Part shown: positions 1-8,230 of the stretch, piece after piece
Layout of the letters: each line of letters begins with the position of its first letter
Position numbering within the stretch: the first letter of the stretch is position 1
Assembly (NCBI GenBank): GCA_945878745.1
Contig: CAMDVY010000063.1
Location: 1-10,321, forward strand
Direction: 5' to 3'
DNA: 10,321 nucleotides
Origin: Klebsiella pneumoniae
GTDB taxonomy: Bacteria > Pseudomonadota > Gammaproteobacteria > Pseudomonadales > Azotimanducaceae
Position numbers and translations under genes: made by a program
The notes under the pieces: model-generated
Databases searched by the model: none
What the model was told of the DNA's origin: nothing
The model's input: only the letters and a program-made list of their open reading frames with translations

Positions 1-1
1 T

Positions 2-325
2 TTGAACCTGGGTGCCCGCTACGATTTCCCGGCCATGGCTATCGGCAACTTCTCGGCGATGGTGGGTTACGCTTACACCAGCGAGATGGTGCTGACCGTA
101 CCGAATGATGTCGGCTTTGATCGTCAGCCGGTTGGCATGTGGAATGCCCAGCTCAACTGGGAGTCCGCCGATGGACGATTCAGTGCATCGCTGTGGGGCA
201 AGAACCTCAACGATGACGTTGAACGCCTGGGTGGCACACCGGTCGCAACCCTGTTCGCTTTCGCAGCACCGACGCAGCCTCGAGAGTATGGTTTGACCGT
301 CAAGGCCAGTCTGGGCAGCAACTGA
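2..325 (+). CDS. TonB-dependent receptor, C-terminal fragment (5' end outside window)
   Basis: The reading frame is open from the left edge to a TGA at 323-325, giving the last 107 residues of a longer protein. It has the alternating pattern of outer-membrane beta strands: a segment with GYAYTSE, then WNAQLNWESADGRFSASLWGKNLND, then a final strand with PREYGLTVKASL. A 'lWGKNL.d' strand followed by 'PReYGlTv' close to the stop is typical of the barrel end of TonB-dependent receptors, which import siderophores, cobalamin, sugars or other nutrients using energy from TonB-ExbBD. Most such barrels end in an aromatic residue; this one ends in LGSN, a short hydrophilic extension. The plug, TonB box and signal peptide lie outside the window, so the substrate cannot be inferred. 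Two terminator-like hairpins follow the stop. Confidence 0.78.
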   Translation: MNLGARYDFPAMAIGNFSAMVGYAYTSEMVLTVPNDVGFDRQPVGMWNAQLNWESADGRFSASLWGKNLNDDVERLGGTPVATLFAFAAPTQPREYGLTVKASLGSN

Positions 326-385
326 ACCGTTAGACAAATCCGGCGCACGGCTCCACGACGGGGCCGCAACCCGGCTGCATCGATG

Positions 386-409
386 AAGGCTGGTGATTCG
401 CCGGCCTTT
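386..409 (+). terminator. Hairpin, probable first terminator of the receptor gene
   Basis: AAGGCTGG (386-393) pairs with CCGGCCTT (401-408) through one G-T pair around a 7-base loop. The stem begins 60 bases after the receptor stop codon. The tail is only TTTG, so on its own it would be a weak intrinsic terminator. Confidence 0.45.
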
Positions 410-422
410 GTCCTGTCTGTTG

Positions 423-450
423 ATGAGATCCTGGTCAGGGATCTCGTTTT
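423..450 (+). terminator. Rho-independent terminator of the receptor gene
   Basis: GAGATCC (425-431) pairs with GGATCTC (439-445) around TGGTCAG, and the stem can be extended outward by an A-T and a T-G pair. GTTTT follows directly at 446-450. A GC-containing stem with a T run, just downstream of the receptor and a second hairpin, fits a tandem terminator that insulates argD. Confidence 0.6.
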
Positions 451-485
451 ACCCACGCGCCATTAGGCAACAATCAAGACCTGCA

Positions 486-514
486 TTGAACTAGCCAAGG
501 GCTTTCAGTACGAT
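486..514 (+). promoter_or_regulatory. Possible sigma-70 promoter for argD-argF
   Basis: TTGAAC (486-491, 4/6 to TTGACA) and TACGAT (509-514, 4/6 to TATAAT) are exactly 17 bases apart. They lie after the receptor terminators and about 115 bases before the argD start, so transcription would begin near 521 and the leader would include the 553-585 hairpin. Both hexamers are imperfect. No convincing ArgR operator was recognised nearby. Confidence 0.3.
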
Positions 515-552
515 CCACGACTTTTTCGCGGCGTTCCCGCCCATACTTATTG

Positions 553-585
553 ATGCCCGTGCCTGTCGAATAATGGCACGGGCAT
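553..585 (+). other. 11-bp perfect stem-loop in the argD 5' region
   Basis: ATGCCCGTGCC (553-563) pairs perfectly with GGCACGGGCAT (575-585) around an 11-base AT-rich loop. It ends 45 bases before the argD start. GATTTCTGATT follows, not a clean T run, so it is a poor intrinsic terminator. It could be a leader-RNA structure acting on argD expression, a protein-binding dyad, or a stabilising hairpin. The symmetry is seen directly; the role is inferred. Confidence 0.45.
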
Positions 586-616
586 GATTTCTGATTCACC
601 AAGACGACCTCCCTCG

Positions 617-623
617 GGAAGGA
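617..623 (+). promoter_or_regulatory. Ribosome binding site of argD
   Basis: GGAAGGA lies seven bases before the ATG at 631 and decides the start. An in-frame GTG at 625 would overlap this site, so ATG 631 is preferred. Confidence 0.7.
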
Positions 624-630
624 AGTGGAC

Positions 631-1809
631 ATGTCCGATTCGAACTCTTCACATCTCATGCAGACCTATGCTCGCCTGCCCGTGGCATTTGAGCGCGGTC
701 AGGGCGCATACCTCGAAGACACGAATGGCAAGCGGTACCTCGATGCACTGACCGGTCTCGCCGTGGCAGGGCTTGGGCACGCGCATCCACGCGTCACTGC
801 AGCGATTGCCGAACAAGCCGGGCGCGTACTGCATACCTCGAACCTCTACGGTATTCCCAATCAGGCAAAACTCGCGGACAAGCTGTGCGCAGTATCTGGC
901 ATGGATCGTGTGTTCTTCGGGAACTCCGGTGCCGAAGCCAACGAAGCAGCCATCAAGATCGCGCGTCTGCATGGACACGCCCGCGGCATCAAGCGCCCCA
1001 CCATCATCGTTACCGATGAGAGTTTCCACGGACGAACCATGGCAACCCTCACAGCAACCGGAAACCGCAAGGTTCAAGCCGGATTCGAGCCGCTGTTGCC
1101 TGGTTTTGTGCGTGCGCCGTTCAACGATGTCGAAGCCATCGTTCGCATCGCAGAAAACGAAGACGAGATCGTCGCCATTCTGGTTGAACCCGTGCAGGGC
1201 GAAAGTGGCATCAACATACCAGCGGATAACTACCTTTCCCGGTTGCGCACGCTGTGTGATGCGAACAACTGGCTGTTGATGCTGGATGAAGTTCAAACCG
1301 GTAACGGTCGCACAGGTACCTACTTCGCTTACCAGCAGAGCGGCATCATGCCGGATGTGGTGACCACCGCGAAGGGACTCGGTAATGGCGTACCCATCGG
1401 GGCCTGTCTGGCGCGTGGCGCCGCCGCTGATCTCATGCAGCCAGGCAATCACGGCAGCACCTTTGGTGGCAATCCACTCGTCTGTGCAGCCGCTATCGCG
1501 GTCATTGATACCATCGAATCCGAAGGGCTCTGCGCGCGAGCGACTGAGCTCGGACACCGCATCATTGAAGGCCTGAAGCAGAATCTGAAGGGCAACAACA
1601 ATATCCGAGAGATTCGTGGCAAGGGTCTGATGCTGGCTGTTGAATTCACAAACGACTGCACACATCTGGTCCGGGCTGCGCTGGACGCGGGGATGCTGAT
1701 CAACGTCACTCACGGCAATGTGGTCCGTTTGTTGCCGCCGCTGACTTTGACCAATGCTGAAGCTGATGAACTGGTCGAGCGGCTGTCCAGCTTGATCAAT
1801 CGCGTGTGA
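631..1809 (+). CDS. argD: Acetylornithine aminotransferase (PLP class-III)
   Basis: This 392-residue cytoplasmic enzyme transfers an amino group from glutamate to N-acetylglutamate semialdehyde to make N-acetylornithine; many homologues also act on N-succinyl-diaminopimelate in lysine synthesis. Class-III aminotransferase marks appear in order: GNSGAEANEAA at 97-107 (phosphate binding), SFHGRT at 131-136, EPVQGESG near 186-193, LDEVQTGNGRTG at 218-229 with the cofactor-binding Asp219, TTAKGLGNG with the Schiff-base Lys248, and HGSTFGGNPL at 274-283. Length matches the usual ~390-405. The start is ATG 631 with a GGAAGGA site seven bases upstream. argF begins one base after the stop, so the two are almost certainly cotranscribed. 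Related omega-aminotransferases (AstC, AruC, GabT) share the fold, but the ArgD-like length and the argF neighbour favour the arginine biosynthetic enzyme. Confidence 0.93.
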   Translation: MSDSNSSHLMQTYARLPVAFERGQGAYLEDTNGKRYLDALTGLAVAGLGHAHPRVTAAIAEQAGRVLHTSNLYGIPNQAKLADKLCAVSGMDRVFFGNSGAEANEAAIKIARLHGHARGIKRPTIIVTDESFHGRTMATLTATGNRKVQAGFEPLLPGFVRAPFNDVEAIVRIAENEDEIVAILVEPVQGESGINIPADNYLSRLRTLCDANNWLLMLDEVQTGNGRTGTYFAYQQSGIMPDVVTTAKGLGNGVPIGACLARGAAADLMQPGNHGSTFGGNPLVCAAAIAVIDTIESEGLCARATELGHRIIEGLKQNLKGNNNIREIRGKGLMLAVEFTNDCTHLVRAALDAGMLINVTHGNVVRLLPPLTLTNAEADELVERLSSLINRV

Positions 1810-1810
1810 C

Positions 1811-2710
1811 ATGGGCAAACGTGATTTCCTGACCCTGTCGAGCTTCTCCATAGAAGAACTCCGGCAAGTCCTCAATCGATCGCACGAACTCAAGCGCCTG
1901 CAGACCGCCGGTGTGCTGCATCAACCCCTGATCGGCAAGACTGCCGCCATGATCTTTGAGCTGGCCAGCACACGCACTCGGGTGGCGTTCGAAGCGGGTA
2001 TGCACCAGATGGGGGGGCACACCATCTATCTCGACCCGCTGGTCAGCCATCTCGGACGCGGCGAACCGATCCCCGATACTGCGGCTGTACTGTCAGGCAT
2101 CGTTGATGTGGCAATCATTCGTTGCCTGTCGCAAGTCAGTATCGAAGCGTTCGCCCGGCATGCCAGCATTCCTGTCATCAACGCGATGACCAGGAGCGGA
2201 CATCCGTGTCAGCTCCTGGCTGACATTCAGACATTTGAAGAAATTCGCGGACCCATCACAGGGCGATGTGTGGCCTTCATCGGCGATGGCTACAACATGT
2301 GCAATTCGTACATGGAAGCATCGTCGTTGTGGGGCTTTGAACTACGCATCAGTTCACCACCTGGTTTTCTGCCGGACCCGGCACTGCTGAAAGACAACCC
2401 ACGAACAAAGATTGTTGGCTCTCCCCAGGAAGCTGTCAGGGGCGCAGATCTGGTGGTCACCGATGTGTGGTCATCCATGGGACACGAAAAAGAAGCCGGT
2501 GATCGCAAGGCGGCGTTTGCGCCTTATCAGGTCAACGAGTCATTGCTGGATCTGGCCAGCAAGGACGTGCTGTTCATGCACTGTCTGCCCGCGCACCGCG
2601 GCGAGGAAGTCAGCGAAACACTGCTGGAAGACCCGCGCAGTGTCGCTTTTGCCGAAGCCCACAACCGTCTGCACAGTCAAAAAGCGCTGCTCGAGTTCCT
2701 GCTCACCTGA
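1811..2710 (+). CDS. argF: Ornithine carbamoyltransferase
   Basis: This 299-residue cytoplasmic enzyme joins carbamoyl phosphate and ornithine to make citrulline. The carbamoyl-phosphate site is visible as STRTR at 53-57 and HPCQ at 131-134. The ornithine side shows GDGYNMCNS from 158 (keeping Asn162), DVWSSMG at 218-224 (the SMG loop) and FMHCLPAHRGEEV at 255-267 with the catalytic HCLP. Length is normal for the short OTCases. The ATG lies one base after the argD stop (TGA-C-ATG) with no clear ribosome site, so translation is probably coupled to argD. Two small oddities are Tyr161 where GDGNN is common, and TRSG before HPCQ where an acidic residue such as D or E is usual. SMG and HCLP separate it from aspartate carbamoyltransferase. 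It converges on the large minus-strand gene. Confidence 0.96.
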   Translation: MGKRDFLTLSSFSIEELRQVLNRSHELKRLQTAGVLHQPLIGKTAAMIFELASTRTRVAFEAGMHQMGGHTIYLDPLVSHLGRGEPIPDTAAVLSGIVDVAIIRCLSQVSIEAFARHASIPVINAMTRSGHPCQLLADIQTFEEIRGPITGRCVAFIGDGYNMCNSYMEASSLWGFELRISSPPGFLPDPALLKDNPRTKIVGSPQEAVRGADLVVTDVWSSMGHEKEAGDRKAAFAPYQVNESLLDLASKDVLFMHCLPAHRGEEVSETLLEDPRSVAFAEAHNRLHSQKALLEFLLT

Positions 2711-2718
2711 GTTATCCC

Positions 2719-2780
2719 CGAACAAGTCGCTCCTGCGGCTCGTTCGGTGCTCCCGCAAACAGGTCCTACGCCTGTCCTAC
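2719..2780. repeat. REP-like palindromic segment between convergent genes
   Basis: CGAACAAGTCGC (2719-2730) and GCGGCTCGTTCG (2735-2746) form a 12-position stem with one mismatch and one G-T pair around TCCT. A smaller stem follows, ACAGG (2759-2763) with CCTGT (2771-2775), and GTCCTAC occurs twice (2763-2769, 2774-2780). On the minus strand it reads as GTAGGA and GxxGGAGC motifs, the style of intergenic REP elements of pseudomonads and xanthomonads. It could also serve as a transcription barrier between the convergent genes; there is no T tail. It covers the TAG stop (2777-2779) of the minus-strand gene. Confidence 0.4.
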
Positions 2781-5700
2781 AAAACCAGTCGTGACAACTC
2801 GCAGGGCTTTTCGATGCAGTATCCCTGTGCGTAGTCGACACCAATATCCTTGAGCGCTGCGAAGATCGCGTCGGTCTCGACGTACTCTGCAATCGTCTTC
2901 TTGCCCATGTAGTGGCCGATTTCATTCATGGATCGAACCACCGCCTGATCACCTGGGGTCGAGATGATGTCCTTGACGAAAACGCCGTCGATCTTGACGT
3001 AGTCGACCGGCAAGGTCCGCAGGTAGGAATAAGACGACAGTCCCGTTCCAAAATCATCGAGAGAAAAACGACATCCGATGATCTTCATTCGATTCATGAA
3101 CTCGACGGCATTGTCGAGATTGGCAATGGCCGCGGTCTCCGTAATTTCAAAGCACACCTTGGACGTGGGTGCCTGCGTGCGCGAGAACTGGTCCAGCACA
3201 AAGTCCGGGAACGTCTCATCGTTGACCGAGTGCCCGGACACATTGATTGAAAAACCACCAAAGTGATCGAGTCGGCTGCGATGGTCTGCCAGCCAGGTGA
3301 ACACCCTTTCGATCACCCAACGATCAATGACCGTCATCCGGTTGTAGGTTTCAGCCGCCAGAATAAAGTCAGATGGAGGCATCACCTCGCCGAGTTCGTC
3401 TCGCATGGTGAGCAGAATCTCGTAGTGACCTTCAGTGCGTCGATCCGGATTGCTGATCGAGGCAATACGCTGACAATTCAGTATCAGCCGGTCTTCGTTG
3501 ATCGCCTTGTCCAGCTCGGCCACCCATTCCATGACACCACGCCGGCGCAGCATGCGGGCATCACCCAGTTCGTATTCCTTGACACGGTTACGGCCTGCGT
3601 CTTTCGCCGCATAACAGGCTTCGTCCGCATATTGCATGACGCTGTCGACTGAATCGGTGGACTGGTCAATGAACACCAGACCAATGCTGGCACTGAGGGT
3701 ATAGGTCCTGCCCTGCCAGACGAATCGCTCTCCTCTAATGGCGCTGAGTACTTCATCAGCCCGCTTGCGCGCATCGACATTGGTAACGTTGGTGAGCAGA
3801 ACACCAAATTCGTCACCACCCAGTCGAGCGACGCTAGCCGGTAATCCTTGCAACGGTTTGGCGATAGTTGCTCCCATGATCTTCAACAGTTCATCACCTG
3901 CGGTATGGCCGCTGGTGTTGTTGACGATCTTGAATTGATCGAGGTCAAGGTAGAGCAGTGCATGTTGTACGCCAGTCCGCCGAGCCTGCGCAATCGCGCT
4001 GTCCACCGCGCGCTCGAATTCCTTGCGATTGAGCAATTGCGTGAGATCGTCGTGACTCGCCTGATAGGCCAGCTGACTGTGCATGTTTTCCAGCATTCGC
4101 TGCGAGGCTCGTTCCATCAACGGCAGATCAAAATCCTCGAGCATGGTGATCTTGCCTTCGAACAGGTTCTGGGCCATCGCGCGCAGATCAAGCTCCCGGT
4201 TTTTTACACCTCGTCGATTCACCAACGCAAAGGACCCGTTGGCATCACCCACAAAGGCGATGGTGAGAATGACCGGGCGCCCTTCGACGTCGCTGGCCGC
4301 CAGCCACTCTCCCACCTGAATCCGCCGCGCCCGCGCCAACGCCTTGGAAAAGTCCTTGCGAACCCCTTCATCATCACTCTGGATTTCCGGATTCAGTTCC
4401 GGCAGCAGACCGTCAAAGGACAGCAGTCTTTCCATTCCGCCGACAGCAACATCCTCGAAGACAACCGGCGTCTTCTTGCCAGCAGTATCTCCCACCAGTG
4501 CAGCCGACAGTTTCATGATCAGCGGCGTTCGTTTGCCTGGATCGAAGGAAATGCTGTTGAGCCCCTCCACCACCCGCTTAAGCAATTCGTCGGGATTGAC
4601 GAACTCGGCGTGCTCCGGGCGCAATGCGCCGGATAATTGTCCGAACATCTGGTCAATGATGGCCAGTTGATCGCGCCATTCCGACGATTCAGGACCTTTG
4701 CGCAGATGCGTGTGTACCAGCAGATTTCGCCAGCCTGGATTGAGCAGATCCATCAGCAGCGTCGGGACCTTTCGGTTCTCGAAGCGGGCATTCATCTCAT
4801 CCAGTACCGTGCGACGCGCTCGGGCCAGTTTCTGCTGTCCCTCGCTGGCCTTGATGGTGCGCTCTACATTGCCTCGATAGGATTGGGTCTGTCGATCAAG
4901 CAGTGGATGCAGTTCGTCCACAACCTGTTCAATGACGTCGGGATTCTTGTCGTATTCGCGCACCACCCGCTGCAGCAGTTCATCCACACGAACGCCGACT
5001 TCACGGTCAATGCCCTCTGGCACATCGGTCGCATTCCCCAACCGCGCGAGCTGGTTCAGCATCTGGACTGCGCTGTGCGGACGATCAGCTTCATGACGGA
5101 GAAATTCAGGGTCGCGCGCCGCCAGCTTGTTCAACGTGACTTCCAGCCGACGCACCCAATCGCGTATCCCGCCGGTGATGAAGCGGTCTTCGGAGATCGA
5201 GTCAACCAGCCCTTCCATCAACTCCAGCGTGTCGTAGTCTTCCTCCGACAACAGTTTGCGGCCGCCATGCCGAGTCTTCAGCACATCAATCAGGCGCATC
5301 CGCATTCGCCGATCTGACGCTGGGGATCCTTCGGCTTCCTGCTCGACACGAGCCAGCGCCTCCATGATGTCATCCGTATTGAGGAGATCAGCGCGCCGAG
5401 TGTCGGGTTTGGCGAGCATGTCATCCACAGATGCGCCCATGCGTTCCCGGGCACGACGACGCAGTCCAAGCAGGCTGCGCGCAGTGGAATAGACCTTCTC
5501 ACCAACCCCTTCATGCGGCTGGAAGGGATTGAAATCCAGCCGCCCCGCGCCGACCCCGTCTGCTGCCATCGCGGCATTGCGGACGCTGGCATCCATTTTC
5601 TGATAGGCCGCGGTATCGACCCGCACACCACTCGCCGTGCGGCGTATCACACTGGTCTGCAGCTTGCGTCGCATCTCTTCGATGGATGGAAACGCACCAC

Positions 5701-6883
5701 TCTCACTCAGGACCTTGGTCAGAGCGCCATAAAGCGGTGCCAACACAGGCAGCATCGCTGACTCAAAAATCCGACAGAAGTCTTCGCGCACCTGACGACG
5801 CAGATCAAACCGACGCAGTACATCGTCGAAGACCCACATCAAGGTGGCCGGTCCGACCGGAAGCACATCCTTGTGGGACCATGGCCTCGACAGCAATCCC
5901 ATCAGAGCTCTCAGATCCAGCAGCTCCTCCCCATACCGCTGTTCCGTCTTCGAAATGATCTCAGTGATCGACAACCATTCCTCGAACTGCTGTGTATCGA
6001 CTATTTCCAGCTTCTGCGCATCGCCGGTCTGCCGACGACGGCGCTTCTCCAGCACCTCTTCGATGCGAGGCACCCGCTCGACCTGAGCAAGGATCTGGCC
6101 CGGAATTTCCTTGAGAAAATGTGCTTCATGACGCTCAAGTACATTGAGACCTTCGAAGTACATGAGCTGCACTGCGTTGGTACCGGCATCGCGTGCCTTG
6201 ACCAGCAGTTCTTCCTTCCCGTACTTGATGAAATTGCTGGCCATTCGCTCAACGGCCCGTTGTGTCACGAGCTTGACGCGCCCACGAATCCGAACCGCAT
6301 CACGTTCGTTGATCCTCTTGTCACGCAGAAAAGCTTCAGGGATCTCGGTGGCGAGGCGACGGATGCCTTCAACTTCACCATCCGCCGCAGCTGCCACGTC
6401 CCCACCTTCGGCGAGTGCCATGCCTGCGGCAACTGCAAAGTCCATCAAGGAACGATAAGCGGCCGGCGCCAAAGCACCTTCAGCGAACCGAACCCCCATA
6501 CCCAGACCGTCTTCGGTCAGCCGAACGACGATCACCCGGGTTCGAAAATGCCGGATCCCTTCCCGCGTCGCGACCGAGAAGTGCATTGAAATTGATGCCT
6601 GTGGCGCAAAGCCGCTGGACTTTGCTCCGGTCAGACGCCCTGAGCCGGTGCCAACCAGCAACATGCCGGCTTCACAGAAATCACGCACCGTGCACAGCCA
6701 GGATCGACCTTGTTGTGGATGCGCCAGCGCGGACAGCTGAATGGGATGGCGTACGGACTGACGTCGATTCAACACAGGTGAACTCAAGAAGGTGACGGGA
6801 TACGGGTGATGCGCCGGGCGAACATTACCTGATTCGCGAACCCGCAAACAATTGCATTGGCCGGGCGGGTCCGCCGCATGCAC
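2777..6883 (-). CDS. PilZ-DUF1631-GGDEF-EAL cyclic-di-GMP protein
   Basis: This very large protein (up to 1,368 residues) combines c-di-GMP binding, synthesis and breakdown modules. Near 40-135 is a PilZ-like domain: RQSVR at 41-45 gives RxxxR, and DFCEAG at 68-73 stands where D/NxSxxG is expected, with Cys for Ser. Residues ~170-900 are a long, charged, mainly helical region matching the DUF1631 type. A GGDEF domain follows: HDDLTQLLNRKEF at 944-956, metal Asp980 and GGDEF at 1022-1026, with no RxxD inhibitory site five residues before it. The EAL domain (~1,115-1,368) has EILLT for ExLxR, so Arg is missing, but keeps Glu1155, Asn1214, Glu1246, Asp1276-Asp1277, Lys1297, Glu1333 and Gln1353. 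No signal peptide or membrane segment is evident, so it is probably cytoplasmic. The start is uncertain: GTG 6883 is the first possible codon after an in-frame stop, but no ribosome site is seen; TTG 6787 or GTG 6775 would begin just before the PilZ motif. It lies downstream of a diguanylate cyclase on the same strand. Confidence 0.9.
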   Translation of the reverse strand: MHAADPPGQCNCLRVRESGNVRPAHHPYPVTFLSSPVLNRRQSVRHPIQLSALAHPQQGRSWLCTVRDFCEAGMLLVGTGSGRLTGAKSSGFAPQASISMHFSVATREGIRHFRTRVIVVRLTEDGLGMGVRFAEGALAPAAYRSLMDFAVAAGMALAEGGDVAAAADGEVEGIRRLATEIPEAFLRDKRINERDAVRIRGRVKLVTQRAVERMASNFIKYGKEELLVKARDAGTNAVQLMYFEGLNVLERHEAHFLKEIPGQILAQVERVPRIEEVLEKRRRRQTGDAQKLEIVDTQQFEEWLSITEIISKTEQRYGEELLDLRALMGLLSRPWSHKDVLPVGPATLMWVFDDVLRRFDLRRQVREDFCRIFESAMLPVLAPLYGALTKVLSESGAFPSIEEMRRKLQTSVIRRTASGVRVDTAAYQKMDASVRNAAMAADGVGAGRLDFNPFQPHEGVGEKVYSTARSLLGLRRRARERMGASVDDMLAKPDTRRADLLNTDDIMEALARVEQEAEGSPASDRRMRMRLIDVLKTRHGGRKLLSEEDYDTLELMEGLVDSISEDRFITGGIRDWVRRLEVTLNKLAARDPEFLRHEADRPHSAVQMLNQLARLGNATDVPEGIDREVGVRVDELLQRVVREYDKNPDVIEQVVDELHPLLDRQTQSYRGNVERTIKASEGQQKLARARRTVLDEMNARFENRKVPTLLMDLLNPGWRNLLVHTHLRKGPESSEWRDQLAIIDQMFGQLSGALRPEHAEFVNPDELLKRVVEGLNSISFDPGKRTPLIMKLSAALVGDTAGKKTPVVFEDVAVGGMERLLSFDGLLPELNPEIQSDDEGVRKDFSKALARARRIQVGEWLAASDVEGRPVILTIAFVGDANGSFALVNRRGVKNRELDLRAMAQNLFEGKITMLEDFDLPLMERASQRMLENMHSQLAYQASHDDLTQLLNRKEFERAVDSAIAQARRTGVQHALLYLDLDQFKIVNNTSGHTAGDELLKIMGATIAKPLQGLPASVARLGGDEFGVLLTNVTNVDARKRADEVLSAIRGERFVWQGRTYTLSASIGLVFIDQSTDSVDSVMQYADEACYAAKDAGRNRVKEYELGDARMLRRRGVMEWVAELDKAINEDRLILNCQRIASISNPDRRTEGHYEILLTMRDELGEVMPPSDFILAAETYNRMTVIDRWVIERVFTWLADHRSRLDHFGGFSINVSGHSVNDETFPDFVLDQFSRTQAPTSKVCFEITETAAIANLDNAVEFMNRMKIIGCRFSLDDFGTGLSSYSYLRTLPVDYVKIDGVFVKDIISTPGDQAVVRSMNEIGHYMGKKTIAEYVETDAIFAALKDIGVDYAQGYCIEKPCELSRLVL

Positions 6884-7043
6884 GCACTGACAGATAACCC
6901 GTCAAATTGTCGATGCTCATCGGGGCCGCAGGGCGCAACACCCCAATTCGACGTTTCGATTGAGCCAGAGGGCGCAGCCTTGCACGCCGGGAAAACCATG
7001 TTGCGTCTTGCGATCGCGATGAATCTGCTTTTTCAGCAATCGG

Positions 7044-8093
7044 TCAGGTCATGACAACCTGGTCACGCCCACCATGTTTGGCCTGGTACAGCGCCTGGTC
7101 AGCGCGCGCGAGCAACGCCGTCAAGCCCTCACCACGCCGATACGCCGTAACGCCACAGGAAACGGTGAACTGAACTGATCCGAGGTCGGACGGGGTGCGC
7201 AACGCTCGAGTGCGAACGCAGAGCCGCTGCGCCACGTTTCTGGCCCGTTCTGCATCTGCGCCGACCAGCACCAGCAGGAATTCTTCGCCACCCAGACGAG
7301 CCACATAGTCTGCAGATCGAACCAGGGATCCGGCGAGTTGCGCAAAGTTCTGTAACGCGAGGTCCCCACCGGCATGGCCGAATTGATCATTCACTGATTT
7401 GAAGTGGTCCAGATCGCAGTAACACACCGCCAGCGACGTACGCTCTCGATCAACGTAAGCGATTTCTCGCGCCAGAACTTCCATGACAAACCGGCGGTTG
7501 AAGACTCCCGTGAGTTCATCCTGAAAAACCGCTGTGCGCATGCGTTCGAGGTTTTGCTGCAATCCCTGTCGTTGCCAGACCAGCTGCCGATGCAGAGCGG
7601 CGATCTCGACGCCACTGGCTACCATCGCCGCCAGTGAGAGGCTGAACAGACCGAAAGCAATCAGCTCCATTTGCACGTCCACGTCCGTTCCCTGGATCAA
7701 TGCCACCAGAACGATGACGTACGTCAGCCACCCCGCCAATGCGCTGACGACCACTTCCAGCGGCGACAGTCGTGTCGACGCGAAGGCGATACCAATGAAG
7801 GGAACCGACAGGAGCAGAAATCGGGAAGGACCTGGCGTCAATAACGCCAGCGCAACCGCGCCAACGTTCAACCAGACGACACGCAGAGACGCCAGTCGCA
7901 AACCCAGATGGGAGACTGCATCCGGTGGAAACAGGACGAGAGCCAACAATCCGCCCGCCCACAGCAGCAGCAGGCTCTGATCAACACGTACATGGCCGAC
8001 TTCTGTCTGCAGTTCAACCAGCTGCCAGCACAGTCCGATATACAGCAAGAAGCCAATCAGCCATACCGACAGCCGGACCAAGCGGGATTGCAT
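7044..8093 (-). CDS. Membrane-bound diguanylate cyclase
   Basis: This predicted inner-membrane enzyme condenses two GTP into c-di-GMP. From ATG 8093 it is 349 residues. Six hydrophobic segments lie at about 7-27, 39-57, 71-86, 91-105, 111-134 and 141-164, followed by a short Gln/Arg-rich linker likely to be a coiled coil. The GGDEF domain shows DELTGVFNRR from 192, metal Asp227 in CDLDHFK, and GGEEF at 268-272. RSAD at 259-262, exactly five residues before GGEEF, is a canonical RxxD inhibitory site, so feedback inhibition by product is expected. The membrane part resembles MASE-type sensor domains but I cannot name the subtype. The frame extends to a TTG at 8138 (364 residues) and a GTG in between; none has a good ribosome site, and ATG 8093 is preferred because it starts right before the first membrane helix. 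The PilZ-DUF1631-GGDEF-EAL gene follows after 160 bases. Confidence 0.9.
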   Translation of the reverse strand: MQSRLVRLSVWLIGFLLYIGLCWQLVELQTEVGHVRVDQSLLLLWAGGLLALVLFPPDAVSHLGLRLASLRVVWLNVGAVALALLTPGPSRFLLLSVPFIGIAFASTRLSPLEVVVSALAGWLTYVIVLVALIQGTDVDVQMELIAFGLFSLSLAAMVASGVEIAALHRQLVWQRQGLQQNLERMRTAVFQDELTGVFNRRFVMEVLAREIAYVDRERTSLAVCYCDLDHFKSVNDQFGHAGGDLALQNFAQLAGSLVRSADYVARLGGEEFLLVLVGADAERARNVAQRLCVRTRALRTPSDLGSVQFTVSCGVTAYRRGEGLTALLARADQALYQAKHGGRDQVVMT

Positions 8094-8230
8094 GAAGGGG
8101 AGCACGATACTGCGATGCCTGCCGAACTGTTGCTGCAAATCAGGGTGACCGACATCCTAGAGAAGCTGACCCATATGGCGATGGCGGCCTTGTATTCGAT
8201 TGTGCGAGCAGTGTTCGTTGATCCGGCTTT

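Noticed and set aside
649..1893. Long minus-strand open frame (414 codons) opposite argD
   Set aside because: It lies antisense to a clear argD and the start of argF and its translation shows no recognisable domain; it is an open-frame by-product of GC-rich codon use.
3848..5317. Several plus-strand open frames of 200-260 codons opposite the large c-di-GMP gene
   Set aside because: The minus-strand frame carries clear GGDEF and EAL motifs and a consistent helical region; the opposite frames show no domain.
7010..7017. GCGATCGC palindrome
   Set aside because: A single 8-bp palindrome, expected by chance in GC-rich sequence; no pattern of repeats was seen.
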